64,000 bases of DNA from Coriobacteriaceae bacterium (GCA_902835305.1 CADFMD010000004.1:164772-228771), one strand, 5' to 3'; shown: positions 52,892 through 61,573, numbered from the stretch's first letter. The notes: generated from the letters alone by a model not told the origin. Numbers and translations: made by a program.

Positions 52892-53434
52892 ATGGACGAC
52901 CTCGAAAAAGTTGAAACCATCCGCACCAAGTGCAACGTGAGCTACACCGATGCCAAGGCCGCGCTCGACGCTGCCGACGGCAACGTGCTGGATGCCATCA
53001 TTTGGCTCGAGTCGCAGGGCAAGACCCAGACCACGTCGGCGTACGCCGCCACCGAGTCCGCGCCAGTCGATGAGCCCTCGGCCGAGATGGTCGCCGCGCA
53101 GGCCGCCTACGAAAAGTCGAGCGAAAAGACCGACTTCTCCAAGAAGATGGACAGCGTGTGGGAGTACCTCAAAAAGCTCTTCCGCCTGAGTCTGGACACC
53201 AAGTTTATCGCCACGCGCCGCGATGCGATCATCCTCAACATTCCCATCCTGATCCCCATCGTCGCGCTGTTTGCCTGGGGCGCCACGATATGGCTGATGC
53301 TGATTGGCCTGTTCTTTGGCATGCGCTACCGCATCGACAGCGACGGCGACGTGCCTGGCAGCATCAACAACCTTATGGACAGCGTTGCCAACGCCGCAGA
53401 CGACATCAAGCAAAATCTGAACGACGACAAGTAA
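52892..53434 (+). CDS. UBA-like / DUF4342 membrane protein
   Basis: The 180-residue protein (GAAAGGA upstream) has an N-terminal three-helix UBA/TS-N-like domain (about 5-43: VETIRTKCNVSYTDAKAALDAADGNVLDAIIWLE). A polar Ala/Glu/Ser linker follows, then a DUF4342-type region (about 93-150: LDTKFIATRRDAIILNIPILIPIVALFAWGATIWLMLIGLFFGMRY) with two closely spaced membrane helices. The C-terminal tail is helical. The UBA-like part resembles the ubiquitin-associated fold of EF-Ts and may bind a protein helix. The function is not established. The response-regulator gene starts 18 bp later, so it may belong to the same operon. Confidence 0.82.
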   Translation: MDDLEKVETIRTKCNVSYTDAKAALDAADGNVLDAIIWLESQGKTQTTSAYAATESAPVDEPSAEMVAAQAAYEKSSEKTDFSKKMDSVWEYLKKLFRLSLDTKFIATRRDAIILNIPILIPIVALFAWGATIWLMLIGLFFGMRYRIDSDGDVPGSINNLMDSVANAADDIKQNLNDDK

Positions 53435-53452
53435 TCGCAGACGGGGGCACGC

Positions 53453-54238
53453 ATGGCACGAATCCTGATCGTAGAGGACGAGGAGAAAATCGCCCGCTTT
53501 GTGACGCTCGAGCTGGAGCACGAGGGCTACCAGGTGGAGCACGCCGCCGACGGCCGCACCGCCGTGGACCTGGCGCTGGAGCGCGACTACGACCTGATTC
53601 TGCTCGACGTACTGTTGCCGCAGCTCAACGGCATGGAGGTGCTGCGGCGTGTCCGCAAGCACAAGGACGTGCCGGTGATCATGGTCACCGCGCGCGATGC
53701 CGTGATGGATAAGGTTGCCGGGCTCGATGCCGGCGCCGACGATTACCTGACCAAGCCGTTTGCGATTGAGGAGCTGTTCGCACGGATCCGCGTGGCGTTG
53801 AAGCGCTCAGAGGCCGTGCGGGCGGCTTCGGGCGTTGGCGGCGCCGGCGCCAGGGCAAGTATGGTGGGCGGCGCGGCCGCCGGTATCGCCACAATGTCCC
53901 CGGCAACCGACACGGCCCAGACCGCTGCCGCGCCCTCCCCCGCCACGCTCGCCGTGGGCTCGGTCGCGCTCGATCCCGACCGCCGCGAAGTCACGGTCGG
54001 CGGCTCGCCCATCGTGCTGACTGCCCGCGAGTTCGATGTTCTCGCCCTGCTTATGGCGCATGCCGAAACCGTGCTCACGCGCGAGCGCATCGCGCACGAG
54101 GCGCTGGGCTACGAATACGCGGGCGACACCAACAACGTCGACGTACACATCGCGCACCTGCGCGCCAAGATCGAAGACGCCGGCGGTGTCCGCATCATCC
54201 AGACCGTGCGCGGGGTGGGCTATGTCTGCCGCGCGTAA
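53453..54238 (+). CDS. OmpR-family response regulator
   Basis: The 261-residue regulator has a receiver domain (about 1-120) with ILIVEDEEKIARFV, the phosphoacceptor in YDLILLDVLLPQLNGMEVL (near residue 52), VTARDAVMDKVAGLDAGADDYLTKPFAIEELFARI, and a C-terminal winged helix (about 170-260) ending NVDVHIAHLRAKIEDAGGVRIIQTVRGVGYVCRA. Between them is an unusually long linker of about 50 Ala/Gly/Ser/Thr residues, which makes the protein longer than the usual 225-235. The histidine-kinase gene starts 17 bp before its stop. The signal and targets are unknown. Confidence 0.93.
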   Translation: MARILIVEDEEKIARFVTLELEHEGYQVEHAADGRTAVDLALERDYDLILLDVLLPQLNGMEVLRRVRKHKDVPVIMVTARDAVMDKVAGLDAGADDYLTKPFAIEELFARIRVALKRSEAVRAASGVGGAGARASMVGGAAAGIATMSPATDTAQTAAAPSPATLAVGSVALDPDRREVTVGGSPIVLTAREFDVLALLMAHAETVLTRERIAHEALGYEYAGDTNNVDVHIAHLRAKIEDAGGVRIIQTVRGVGYVCRA

Positions 54239-55517
54239 CGCTGAAGCCAAGCGCGTCACCTCCATCGCCCGCGCCATCAACTGGGGCTATATGTGGCGCC
54301 GCTTGATGAGCTACGTCTGGCTCGATCTGTTGCTGATGGTGATTGCGGCGGCGATCCTGGTCTATGGATACAACCAGACGCTGCCCGATGGCGCGTTTAC
54401 CGCAGGCTGGATCCCCGGCGCCACCGCTCACGGCATGTCGTTCGCGCCCGCGCGCGGCTTGGACCTGGCCACGCTCACCTATACCGTCGAGTTTGCGCGC
54501 ACCACCAAGACCTTCCCCCTCGCGCAGGACCTCATCGCGCTGTGGCCCCTCTATCTTGTCGTTGCGGGCGGGCAAGTCATCAGCGTGCTCAACATGCTCG
54601 GCGGCGTCCGTCGCGTGCGCCGCACCATGGCGCCACTCAACGACCTTGCCTTGCGCGTGGACGAGCTCGGCCGTATGCAGCTCTCCGGCGGCAAGATGGA
54701 AACGCTGGAGCAGGCCATCGAACGTGCAAGCGTCGACTCGCCGAGCGTCACCACCGGCGACGCCGACCTGGCAAGCATCGAGGTCGCACTCAACCGCCTG
54801 CTGCGCCAGATGCAAGAGGCCAAGCTGCAGCAGATGCGCTTTGTCAACGATGCAAGCCATGAGCTGCGCACGCCCATCGCGGTGATTCAGGGCTACGTAA
54901 ACATGCTCGACCGCTGGGGCAAAGACGACCCGGACGTGCTGGCGGAATCTATCGCATCCCTCAAGGCCGAAAGCGAGCACATGCAGGAGCTCGTGGAACA
55001 GCTGCTGTTTTTGGCACGCGGCGATGCCGGACGCACGGTCCTGCGGCGCGCGAATACCAACCTGGCCGCACTGGTCAGCGAGGTATGCGAGGAGTCACAG
55101 ATGATCGATACCGAGCACATGTATCGACTGACCTTTGACGCTGCGCTTGTCAGCGACCCGCGCTGCGACGCGTCCGTCGACGTGGCGCTTGTAAAGCAGG
55201 CTCTGCGCGTGATCGTACAGAATGCCGCCAAGTACTCGGATGCGGGAACGACCGTCACGTTTGGCATAACGCCCGATGCGGGCATGGGCACGATCGACAT
55301 AAGCGTTGAGGACGAGGGTATCGGCATGAACCAGGAATCCGCAGCTCATGCGTTTGAACGGTTCTACCGCGCCGACAACGCACGCGATGTCGGCGCGCAG
55401 GGCTCGGGTCTGGGGCTTGCCATTGCCAAGTGGATCGTCGATAGCCATGGCGGTGTCATCGGTGTGACCTCGGTCGAAGGCGTCGGCAGCCGCTTTACGA
55501 TTCGCCTGCCACGATAG
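54222..55517 (+). CDS. Sensor histidine kinase, partner of the upstream regulator
   Basis: The start is ATG 54222, inside the end of the response-regulator gene (17-bp overlap, GGGTGGG just upstream), giving 431 residues. Two membrane helices (about 28-48 and 105-128) bracket an extracellular segment of about 55 residues, followed by a HAMP-like linker. The H box is FVNDASHELRTPIAVIQGYV (His near 215), and the ATPase motifs are IVQNAAKYSD (N), VEDEGIGMNQ (G1), AFERFYRADNAR (F) and GSGLGLAIAKWIVDSHGG (G2). This is a standard OmpR-partner kinase. The operon is closed by the terminator at 55534-55569. Confidence 0.92.
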   Translation: MSAARNAEAKRVTSIARAINWGYMWRRLMSYVWLDLLLMVIAAAILVYGYNQTLPDGAFTAGWIPGATAHGMSFAPARGLDLATLTYTVEFARTTKTFPLAQDLIALWPLYLVVAGGQVISVLNMLGGVRRVRRTMAPLNDLALRVDELGRMQLSGGKMETLEQAIERASVDSPSVTTGDADLASIEVALNRLLRQMQEAKLQQMRFVNDASHELRTPIAVIQGYVNMLDRWGKDDPDVLAESIASLKAESEHMQELVEQLLFLARGDAGRTVLRRANTNLAALVSEVCEESQMIDTEHMYRLTFDAALVSDPRCDASVDVALVKQALRVIVQNAAKYSDAGTTVTFGITPDAGMGTIDISVEDEGIGMNQESAAHAFERFYRADNARDVGAQGSGLGLAIAKWIVDSHGGVIGVTSVEGVGSRFTIRLPR

Positions 55518-55533
55518 AAAGCCCCTCGGCATA

Positions 55534-55569
55534 AAAAAGGGATAGGGCCAGGCGGCTCTATCCCTTTTT
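55534..55569. terminator. Bidirectional terminator
   Basis: The sequence aaaaagggatag (55534-55545) pairs with ctatcccttttt (55558-55569), with T runs on both strands. It serves the histidine-kinase operon on the plus strand and the VOC gene on the minus strand. Confidence 0.85.
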
Positions 55570-55591
55570 GCTAGCTATAGCAGCTTGTGCG

Positions 55592-55966
55592 CTACTCGCG
55601 GCACAGATGCACGGCGAAGCCGGCGAACTCGCGCTTAAAGTACACGAGCTTGGTGCCGCCGTCGGGCAGCAGCGCGCGCGACTCCTCGTTGACCTCGAGT
55701 CCGCGCTCGGCAAACCACTTCTCGGCCGCATCGATGTCGTTGACGGCAAAACCGATGTGGCCCTTGGTGCCACGACCGTTCTGCTTCATGATCTCGACCA
55801 GCGAATCGTTAAAGTACGAAACCGGGGTCTCGATGACGGGCAGGCCCATCATCGTCGAGAACAGCTCCGCGATCTCCAGGGCGTCTGCCGGGTCGGTGGC
55901 GTTGATGCCCACATGGGCGACGCGCATGCCAAAGAGTTCGACCGGGTTGGCGTTCTGCTCACTCAT
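55592..55966 (-). CDS. VOC-family (glyoxalase-like) protein
   Basis: The 124-residue protein is a single vicinal-oxygen-chelate domain: FGMRVAHVGINATDPADALEIAELFSTMMGLP (first beta-alpha-beta unit with a metal His), ETPVSYFNDSLVEIMKQNGRGTKGHIGFAVNDIDAAEKWFAERGLEV (second unit with GHIGF) and the ending FKREFAGFAVHLCRE. Domains of this type are sometimes fused to KDPG aldolase, but here it stands alone. It follows the PTS IIB-like gene by 11 bp in the same operon, suggesting a role in carbohydrate metabolism. The substrate is unknown. Confidence 0.85.
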   Translation of the reverse strand: MSEQNANPVELFGMRVAHVGINATDPADALEIAELFSTMMGLPVIETPVSYFNDSLVEIMKQNGRGTKGHIGFAVNDIDAAEKWFAERGLEVNEESRALLPDGGTKLVYFKREFAGFAVHLCRE

Positions 55967-55977
55967 ACAGGCAGCGC

Positions 55978-56265
55978 CTACTGAGCCATGACGTCGAGGA
56001 CGGCCTTCTCGGCAGCGACGCGGTTCATGCCGGTCATGAAGGGCACGCCACTCACGTACGGACAGGTGAGGCCCTCGGGGGCAACGGTGGTGGCGATCAG
56101 CAGGTCAGCGCCCTCGTCGCAGTAATCCTTGGCCTCGGAGATGGCGCACTGCACGATCTCATACTTGTCGGCGTAACCGTTGGCGTCAAGCAGAGTGGCG
56201 ACCTTCTGGGCAACGAGCGTGGAAGTGGCAGCGCCAGCACCGCAAGCCAAAACGATCTTCTTCAT
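55978..56265 (-). CDS. PTS sugar transporter IIB subunit, GatB-like, orphan
   Basis: The 95-residue protein starts MKKIVLACGAGAATSTLVAQ: the phosphoryl-accepting Cys at residue 8 followed by a glycine/serine/threonine loop, as in galactitol/lactose-type IIB proteins. The rest alternates strands and helices (EIVQCAISEAKDYC, DLLIATTVAPEG, PYVSGVPFMTGMN). IIB passes phosphate from IIA to the incoming sugar. No IIA or IIC gene is adjacent, and only a VOC protein follows. It may serve a transporter encoded elsewhere or act as a regulator. Confidence 0.85.
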   Translation of the reverse strand: MKKIVLACGAGAATSTLVAQKVATLLDANGYADKYEIVQCAISEAKDYCDEGADLLIATTVAPEGLTCPYVSGVPFMTGMNRVAAEKAVLDVMAQ

Positions 56266-56367
56266 AGGTAATGTCTCCCTTCATGGTTTACTTTAGGTAA
56301 GTGTACCGCAGCGAGCGATGGCACTCGGCCTCGATGAGCTTTTATGCCAGTTTGCTTGCGCGATGCG

Positions 56368-56373
56368 TATAAT
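56368..56373 (+). promoter_or_regulatory. Consensus -10 box upstream of the TPR-like gene
   Basis: A perfect TATAAT with an upstream tgcg lies 55 bp before the start at 56429. No good -35 box is seen. Confidence 0.5.
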
Positions 56374-56428
56374 ACATCTAGTACGTGTTGTCATACCGCT
56401 TGTTTTACGAGCGACTAAGGACCCTAAT

Positions 56429-57052
56429 ATGCCCGATTCCCGCACACTCTGGACCGCCGTCGTTATCATCTGTATCGCCGTGTCGGTGTTTTTTAGCATC
56501 AAAAAACGCACCACGTTTAAGCGCCTGCAGCAGTTGATGGCCGCCAAACAGTGGGACGAGTTCGATCGTTTGCTCGACGGCAAGCTCACCAGCATGCTGT
56601 ACCCGCGCTACAACCGCGACTACCTGCGCCTGAACTCCTATCTGATGCGCGAGGACCACGAGCGCGCCAACGAGATGTTCGACCTGCTGCTGGGGCTCAA
56701 CCTGCCCAAGATGCAGCGCGTCGACCTGGTGATCAAGGCCTTTAACTACTACGTTGGCCAGGAGGATCGCAAAAAGTCCAAGGAGCTGCTGCACGAGATC
56801 AAGGGCTTTGAGGGTGGTCAGGCCGAGGCGGTCGCGCACGAGTGCCAGCTGATGTACGACACGATGATCCTCAAGCGCCACAACGACATCCCCGAGCTGG
56901 AGCGCATGCTCAAGGATGCCGGTGACGACCCGGTCAAGCGCTGCCGCCTGGAGTACCTGTTGGCCCTGCAGTACCAGAACAAGGGCGACGAGGCAAAGTT
57001 CCAAGAGTTCCTCGAGAAGTCGGGCCAACACTCGATGGCCGTCAACGCGTAA
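56429..57052 (+). CDS. Membrane-anchored, TPR-like helical protein
   Basis: ATG 56429 follows TAAGGA; an ATG at 56318 would add an unlikely head. The 207-residue protein has one N-terminal helix (WTAVVIICIAVSVFFSI, about 7-23), then only soluble helices arranged as repeated pairs: QLMAAKQWDEFDRLLDG, YLMREDHERANEMFDLLLG, YYVGQEDRKKSKELLHEI, and LLALQYQNKGDEAKFQEFLEKSG. These have the spacing of TPR repeats without clean consensus. It probably faces the cytoplasm as a protein-interaction scaffold. The specific role is unknown. tRNA-Leu follows 31 bp later. Confidence 0.75.
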   Translation: MPDSRTLWTAVVIICIAVSVFFSIKKRTTFKRLQQLMAAKQWDEFDRLLDGKLTSMLYPRYNRDYLRLNSYLMREDHERANEMFDLLLGLNLPKMQRVDLVIKAFNYYVGQEDRKKSKELLHEIKGFEGGQAEAVAHECQLMYDTMILKRHNDIPELERMLKDAGDDPVKRCRLEYLLALQYQNKGDEAKFQEFLEKSGQHSMAVNA

Positions 57053-57083
57053 CGGACGGCTTGTGCTAGACTTCTAGTCTCAC

Positions 57084-57168
57084 GGGGGCGTGGCGGAATT
57101 GGCATACGCAGGAGACTTAAAATCTCTCGCCGCAAGGATTGTGGGTTCGAGTCCCACCGCCCCTACCA
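57084..57168 (+). tRNA. tRNA-Leu (anticodon UAA)
   Basis: The 85-nt sequence folds as a class II tRNA: acceptor stem ggggggcg-type arm (57084-57090 with 57158-57164, G1-U72 pair), D arm, anticodon stem gagac/... with loop ctTAAaa (anticodon TAA, decoding UUA), a long variable arm, T loop gttcgag and an encoded CCA at 57166-57168. Class II arm plus the UAA anticodon identifies leucine. Confidence 0.95.
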
Positions 57169-57179
57169 TATGAAGCGTT

Positions 57180-57220
57180 CGAGCCCGTGTCCCCAAGGGA
57201 TGCGGGCTCGTTTCTTTTTC
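57180..57220 (+). terminator. Terminator after tRNA-Leu
   Basis: Perfect 8-bp stem cgagcccg (57180-57187) with cgggctcg (57203-57210), then tttcttttt. Confidence 0.85.
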
Positions 57221-57253
57221 ACGCCGGCGGGACTCTAAGTTGCGGTGGAATAG

Positions 57254-58255
57254 TTAGAGGGCGCTGAGGCTCGGGGTCCAGCCGATGGTGGGTAGCTCGC
57301 CGTCGAGGGTCTCGTTGATGGTGGTGGCCATGCCAGCGAGCAGGCTGTTCTCGCTTACGGTAAGCGTGTCGTAGCCGCCGGCTCGCATGAGCTCGCGAAT
57401 TACCACGGCACCTGCCAAGATCACGCCTGCGCGCTTAGGTTGCACGCCCGGCAGAGCGGCAATGCCCGCAACATCCAGCGCGGACATGCGCTCGATAGCG
57501 GCCGAAACCTGCTCCAGCGAAAGCTCGCGCAGGTGCACAAAGCTCGAATCATACGGCTCCAGTTCGTGAACGAGTGCCACGAGCGTGGTGACGGTACCAC
57601 CTACCGCGACCAGGCGCTCGGCGCGCTCAAAGTCGACAGGCAGACTCTCAAAGTAGCCCGCAAACTGCTCGTATGCCCATGCGCCAGCGGCGGCAAGCTC
57701 ACTGTCCGCTGGCGGCAGTGCCGAGAAAAACCGCTCGGTCACGCGGCGGCAACCGATGTCCAGCGAGCGCGTTCCCTCCAGCGCAAAGACGCCGCGCTCC
57801 GGCGCATAGACGCCCGTCGCGAGCTCCGTGGATCCGCCGCCCGAATCGGCAACGATGATGCGCTCGCCTGCAAAGTCGTGCGCCACGCCAAAAAACGTCA
57901 GGCGCGCCTCGACCTCGCCCGGAATCACCTGCGGCTCGAGCGCCAGTTCGCGCAGGCCGTCCAGCAGCAGCGCAGCATTGGACGCATCGCGCGCGGCGCT
58001 CGTACACGTGGTGCAAATGCACGCGGCGCCAAAGGCACGGGCCTCATCCACAAACATGCGGCACGCAGCGAGCACGCGCTCAACGGCCGCCTCGCAAAAG
58101 CGTCCCGTCGCGTCCACGCCCTCGCCCAGGTCGGTAATCTCGGTATGCTTGGACGATTCCACAATCGCTCCGCCCTCGACCTGGGCCAACACCAGTCGCG
58201 ACGACACCGTTCCCAGGTCGATCGCGGCCACCTTATAGCGTTTGCAATTTGTCAT
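57254..58255 (-). CDS. Ppx/GppA-family exopolyphosphatase / pppGpp phosphohydrolase
   Basis: The 333-residue protein has the ASKHA-fold motifs: VAAIDLGTVSSRLVLAQ (phosphate-1, about 9-25; the usual GSNS is GTVSS), VIPGEVEARLTFFGVAHDF (catalytic Glu region), IIVADSGGGSTELATG (phosphate-2) and AERLVAVGGTVTTLVAL (adenosine side). Length matches the short two-domain form found in actinobacteria (Ppx1-like), without the C-terminal HD domain. It probably releases phosphate from polyphosphate or converts pppGpp to ppGpp. It follows the DivIC-like gene by 20 bp in the order divIC-ppx, common in actinobacteria near enolase. Confidence 0.9.
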   Translation of the reverse strand: MTNCKRYKVAAIDLGTVSSRLVLAQVEGGAIVESSKHTEITDLGEGVDATGRFCEAAVERVLAACRMFVDEARAFGAACICTTCTSAARDASNAALLLDGLRELALEPQVIPGEVEARLTFFGVAHDFAGERIIVADSGGGSTELATGVYAPERGVFALEGTRSLDIGCRRVTERFFSALPPADSELAAAGAWAYEQFAGYFESLPVDFERAERLVAVGGTVTTLVALVHELEPYDSSFVHLRELSLEQVSAAIERMSALDVAGIAALPGVQPKRAGVILAGAVVIRELMRAGGYDTLTVSENSLLAGMATTINETLDGELPTIGWTPSLSAL

Positions 58256-58275
58256 TGCGGGCTCCCCTCCGGGCG

Positions 58276-59037
58276 CTATTTGCCGTTGGACACGACCGTC
58301 TGACCCTCGACGCCGTTAAACCCAAACAGCATGTCGAGCGCCTGGATGTACCACGGCGCGTCCTTGCCGACTTCTTCGATTTCCTTGGCCACTTCGCTGG
58401 CCTTCTTGGCGTTTGAGGACTTTTTGCTCGACGACGAGTCAGAATCGTCGTCCAAGCCTAGCACGTCAATCTTCTTCTCGCCGGGCATCACCAGGCCCAG
58501 GTCCTCGGACGCCGCGTCCTTGATACCCTCCTCCGAGAGCAGCTTGTCGACGCTTTTTTGCAGGTCGTCGTTATATTGCTCGCGAATCTCGACCTGCTTG
58601 GCCAAGATGTCGCTCGAGCGTTTTGCCACATACAGGTCGCGCACGGGGAAGTACAGGCTCACGAGCGCCAGGGCGACGACAATGCCAACAAACAGCCCTC
58701 GCTGGGGACCGTGGGTAAAGTCGTAGATTGCCTTGACCACCGCATTGTCGTTGGCGTAGCGCATAAAGTCCGAGCTCGAAAAACGGTTCGAGGGCCTGCT
58801 CGATTTGTCGTGTGCCTGAGTCGAGGGACGCGATGCATGCGACGAACGTGCCGGGCGCACCGGTCCATCTGCCGAAGTATTCGATTGAGCATTGGGGCGC
58901 GAGGTACTTGTCGGGCGCTGCGCGGAGCGGTCGGCACCGACGTAGGCGGACCCACCGAGCTGCACCGTGCGGGCACGGCGAGGCGACGGCTCACGCGAAC
59001 CGGCGGAATAGTACCTGTTGTCGTAAATCTGATCCAT
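58276..59037 (-). CDS. DivIC/FtsB-type septum formation initiator protein
   Basis: The 253-residue protein has a long basic Ser/Arg/Pro-rich cytoplasmic N-terminus (about 1-100), a single membrane helix (RGLFVGIVVALALVSLYFPV, about 113-132), then a coiled coil (KRSSDILAKQVEIREQYNDDLQKSVDKLL). An EDLGLVMPGEKKIDVLGL segment follows, matching the Y/LGL-PGE motif of DivIC/FtsB. The tail is acidic and Ser-rich. These proteins assemble with FtsL and FtsQ/DivIB at the division septum. Position next to enolase and ppx is the usual actinobacterial arrangement, which supports the call. Confidence 0.87.
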   Translation of the reverse strand: MDQIYDNRYYSAGSREPSPRRARTVQLGGSAYVGADRSAQRPTSTSRPNAQSNTSADGPVRPARSSHASRPSTQAHDKSSRPSNRFSSSDFMRYANDNAVVKAIYDFTHGPQRGLFVGIVVALALVSLYFPVRDLYVAKRSSDILAKQVEIREQYNDDLQKSVDKLLSEEGIKDAASEDLGLVMPGEKKIDVLGLDDDSDSSSSKKSSNAKKASEVAKEIEEVGKDAPWYIQALDMLFGFNGVEGQTVVSNGK

Positions 59038-59128
59038 GTGCGCCTTGTGCGGTTGAGGTTTGTTTGCGCTAAGTATTCTAGTTATAGCACGAGCACACGC
59101 AACGCCTTCGGCGGCCTTTGCTCGACAT

Positions 59129-59160
59129 AAAAAAGGCGCTGAGCCATATGGCCCAGCGCC
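59129..59160 (-). terminator. Terminator after enolase
   Basis: ggcgctg (59135-59141) pairs with cagcgcc (59154-59160), extended by cc/gg pairs around atat, and the minus strand then reads six T. It lies 73 bp past the eno stop. Confidence 0.88.
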
Positions 59161-59232
59161 CCCAGCGCTTTGCGGCGTCCAGCCAAGGCGGGGCGGAACC
59201 GAATCAGCCTCTCCCTCGCCAAATTCGCCCGT

Positions 59233-60522
59233 TTAGCGAATGTTGTAGAACGCGGCCTTGCCGGCGTAGCGCGCGCTGCCCTCGAGCTCGTCCTCGATGC
59301 GGATGAGCTGGTTGTACTTGGCGATACGGTCGCTGCGGCACGGGGCGCCCGACTTGATCTGGCCGGCGTTGACGCCCACGACCAGGTCGGCAATCGTGGA
59401 GTCCTCAGTCTCGCCGGAGCGGTGGCTCACGATGCAAGCATAGCCGGCCTCCTTGGCGGTCTCGATGGCCTCGAGCGACTCGGTGAGCGTGCCGATCTGG
59501 TTGACCTTGACCAGGATCGCGTTGGCGGCACCCAGCTCGATGCCCTTCTTAAGGCGCTCGGTGTTGGTGACGAACAGGTCGTCGCCCACCAGCTGCACCT
59601 TGTTGCCAATGCGACGGGTGAGCTCAACCCAGCCGTCCCAGTCCTCCTCGGCCATGCCGTCCTCGATGGAGATGATGGGATAGGTGTCGACGAGCTTCTC
59701 CCAGTAATCAACCATCTGGGCACTCGTGTACTCCACGCCCTCGCCCTTGAGCTCGTACATGCCGGTCTCGGCGTTGTAGAACTCGGTCGAGGCCGGGTCC
59801 ATGGCGTACATGAAGTCGACGCCGGGCTTAAAGCCAGCCTTCTCGACGGCCTTGGTAATGTACTCGAACGGCTCGGCATTGGTCTTAAGGTTGGGCGCAA
59901 AGCCGCCCTCGTCGCCCACGCCGCCGCCCAGGCCGGCCTCGTGCAGCACGCCCTTGAGGGTGTGGTAGACCTCGGCGCACCAACGCAGGCCCTCGGCAAA
60001 GCTCGGGGCGCCCACCGGCATGATCATGAACTCCTGGAAGTCGACGTTATTGTCGGCATGCACGCCGCCGTTGAGAATGTTCATCATAGGTGTGGGCAGC
60101 AGGTGGGCGTTGACGCCACCCAGATACTGGTACAGCGAAAGACCCGCCGACTCGGCAGCGGCGCGGGCAACGGCCAGCGACACGCCCAGAATGGCGTTGG
60201 CACCGAGCTTGGTCTTGTTGGGGGTACCGTCCGCGGCGACCAGCGCGGCATCGACGGCGCGCTGGTCGAAAGCATCGAGGCCCACGACGGCGTTAGCGCA
60301 CTCGTTGTTGACGTGCTCGACGGCCTGCGAAACGCCCTTGCCCAGGTAGCGGCCCTTGTCGCCATCGCGCAGCTCGCAGGCCTCAAAGGCGCCGGTCGAA
60401 GCACCCGAAGGCACCATTGCGCGGCCAAAGCTGCCGTCCTCGAGCACGACCTCGACCTCGACGGTGGGATTGCCGCGGCTGTCGAGCACCTCGCGACCGT
60501 AGACGTCCAAAATATCGCTCAT
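59233..60522 (-). CDS. eno: Enolase
   Basis: The 429-residue protein is a full-length enolase. SDILDVYGREVLDSRGNPTVEVEV opens the chain, GASTGAFEACELRDGD holds the flexible catalytic loop, and VGDEGGFAPNLKTN carries the catalytic Glu pair region. SIEDGMAEEDWDGW and LVGDDLFVTN supply two Mg2+ ligands, ILVKVNQIGTLTESLEA has the catalytic Lys, and VSHRSGETEDSTIADL is the enolase signature. It converts 2-phosphoglycerate to phosphoenolpyruvate in glycolysis. It has its own terminator at 59129-59160 and is separated by that from the divIC-ppx pair. Confidence 0.98.
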   Translation of the reverse strand: MSDILDVYGREVLDSRGNPTVEVEVVLEDGSFGRAMVPSGASTGAFEACELRDGDKGRYLGKGVSQAVEHVNNECANAVVGLDAFDQRAVDAALVAADGTPNKTKLGANAILGVSLAVARAAAESAGLSLYQYLGGVNAHLLPTPMMNILNGGVHADNNVDFQEFMIMPVGAPSFAEGLRWCAEVYHTLKGVLHEAGLGGGVGDEGGFAPNLKTNAEPFEYITKAVEKAGFKPGVDFMYAMDPASTEFYNAETGMYELKGEGVEYTSAQMVDYWEKLVDTYPIISIEDGMAEEDWDGWVELTRRIGNKVQLVGDDLFVTNTERLKKGIELGAANAILVKVNQIGTLTESLEAIETAKEAGYACIVSHRSGETEDSTIADLVVGVNAGQIKSGAPCRSDRIAKYNQLIRIEDELEGSARYAGKAAFYNIR

Positions 60523-60649
60523 GTTGTCTCCCTCTCACTTGGAAACGGGTTGAATGCTTGGCGACACGGCTTGCACGCTACAGCGGCGCGCAGGTTCATA
60601 AGTTAGCCTTATCGCACTTTTTGCATTATGCCCTAAGTTAGCCAAGGGA

Positions 60650-60703
60650 TACAATCTTTTTAAAAATAATAGGGGCGATGGGACAAGTCCGTCCCGTCGC
60701 CCC
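60650..60703 (-). terminator. Terminator after mazG
   Basis: A 12-base stem (ggggcgatggga at 60672-60683 with tcccgtcgcccc at 60692-60703, one G-U type mismatch) is followed on the minus strand by tattatttttaaaaag. Confidence 0.8.
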
Positions 60704-60710
60704 CGCAGTC

Positions 60711-61571
60711 TTACTCCTCTGCCTTTGCGGCATCCCAGAGGTCATTGAGGCCGTGGGTCGAAAGCTCGGCCAGATCCACGTGGGCGTCGGCCGCCATCTG
60801 CTCCATCGCGGCCCAGCGGCGGCGGAACTTTGCCGTACTGGCACGCAGGGCGCTCTCGGCGTCAATTCCCTCCTTGCGCGCAACGTTGACCAGGGCAAAG
60901 AGCAGGTCGCCAAACTCCATCTCGCGCTCGGGAGAACCGGGAGCCTCGGCCTCAAACTCGGCACGCTCCTCGGCAACCTCGTCCCACACGTCCTGGACCG
61001 TCTCCCACTCAAAGCCCACGGCAGCCGCCTTGCGCGACACCTTCTGAGCCTGCATCAGCGCCGGCAGGTGCGTGGGCACACCGTCGAGCAGACCCTCGGG
61101 TGCGGCCCCGACTGCCGCCACGGCCTGGTCTTTGGCGGCCTTCTCGGCAAGCTTGACCTCGTCCCAAATCTTGAGCACCTCGTCGGAGTTGTCGGCATCC
61201 GCATCGCCAAACACGTGCGGGTGACGACGGATGAGCTTGGCGTCGATATCGCGCGCCACATCGGCCAGCGAAAACTCGCCGGCATCCGCCGCAATCTGCG
61301 CATGCAGTACGACCTGCATGAGCACGTCGCCCAACTCCTCGCGCAGGTGTGCCGCGTCGTCGGCCTCGATGCAGTCGAGCGCCTCGTAGGCTTCCTCGAT
61401 CATGTTCTTGCCAATGCTGCGGTGCGTCTGCTCGCGGTCCCACGGGCAGCCGTCGGGCTGACGCAGGCGCCAGATGGTCTGCACCAGATGCTGCAGCTCG
61501 GCCGACGCGTCTACCAGCGTGGACAGGTCGCGCGAGCCCTCGGCATTTTGCTGAGCCAGCTGCTCTGCCAT
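60711..61571 (-). CDS. mazG: MazG nucleoside triphosphate pyrophosphohydrolase
   Basis: ATG 61571 follows GGAGGAGG, giving 286 residues. MazG motifs appear twice. The N-terminal domain has LRQPDGCPWDREQTHRSIGKNMIEEAYEALDCIE with the EExxE-type metal site, then REELGDVLMQVVLHAQIA and RRHPHVFGD. The C-terminal domain has VWDEVAEERAEFE and EMEFGDLLFALVNVARKEGID. MazG converts NTPs or dNTPs to NMPs and PPi, cleaning abnormal nucleotides and lowering ppGpp precursors. It lies 2 bp behind the YfcE-type gene and forms the end of that operon. Confidence 0.94.
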   Translation of the reverse strand: MAEQLAQQNAEGSRDLSTLVDASAELQHLVQTIWRLRQPDGCPWDREQTHRSIGKNMIEEAYEALDCIEADDAAHLREELGDVLMQVVLHAQIAADAGEFSLADVARDIDAKLIRRHPHVFGDADADNSDEVLKIWDEVKLAEKAAKDQAVAAVGAAPEGLLDGVPTHLPALMQAQKVSRKAAAVGFEWETVQDVWDEVAEERAEFEAEAPGSPEREMEFGDLLFALVNVARKEGIDAESALRASTAKFRRRWAAMEQMAADAHVDLAELSTHGLNDLWDAAKAEE

Positions 61572-61573
61572 GG

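Noticed and set aside
52751..53662. A 303-codon minus-strand open frame
   Set aside because: Antisense to the UBA/DUF4342 gene and the response-regulator start, both well supported.
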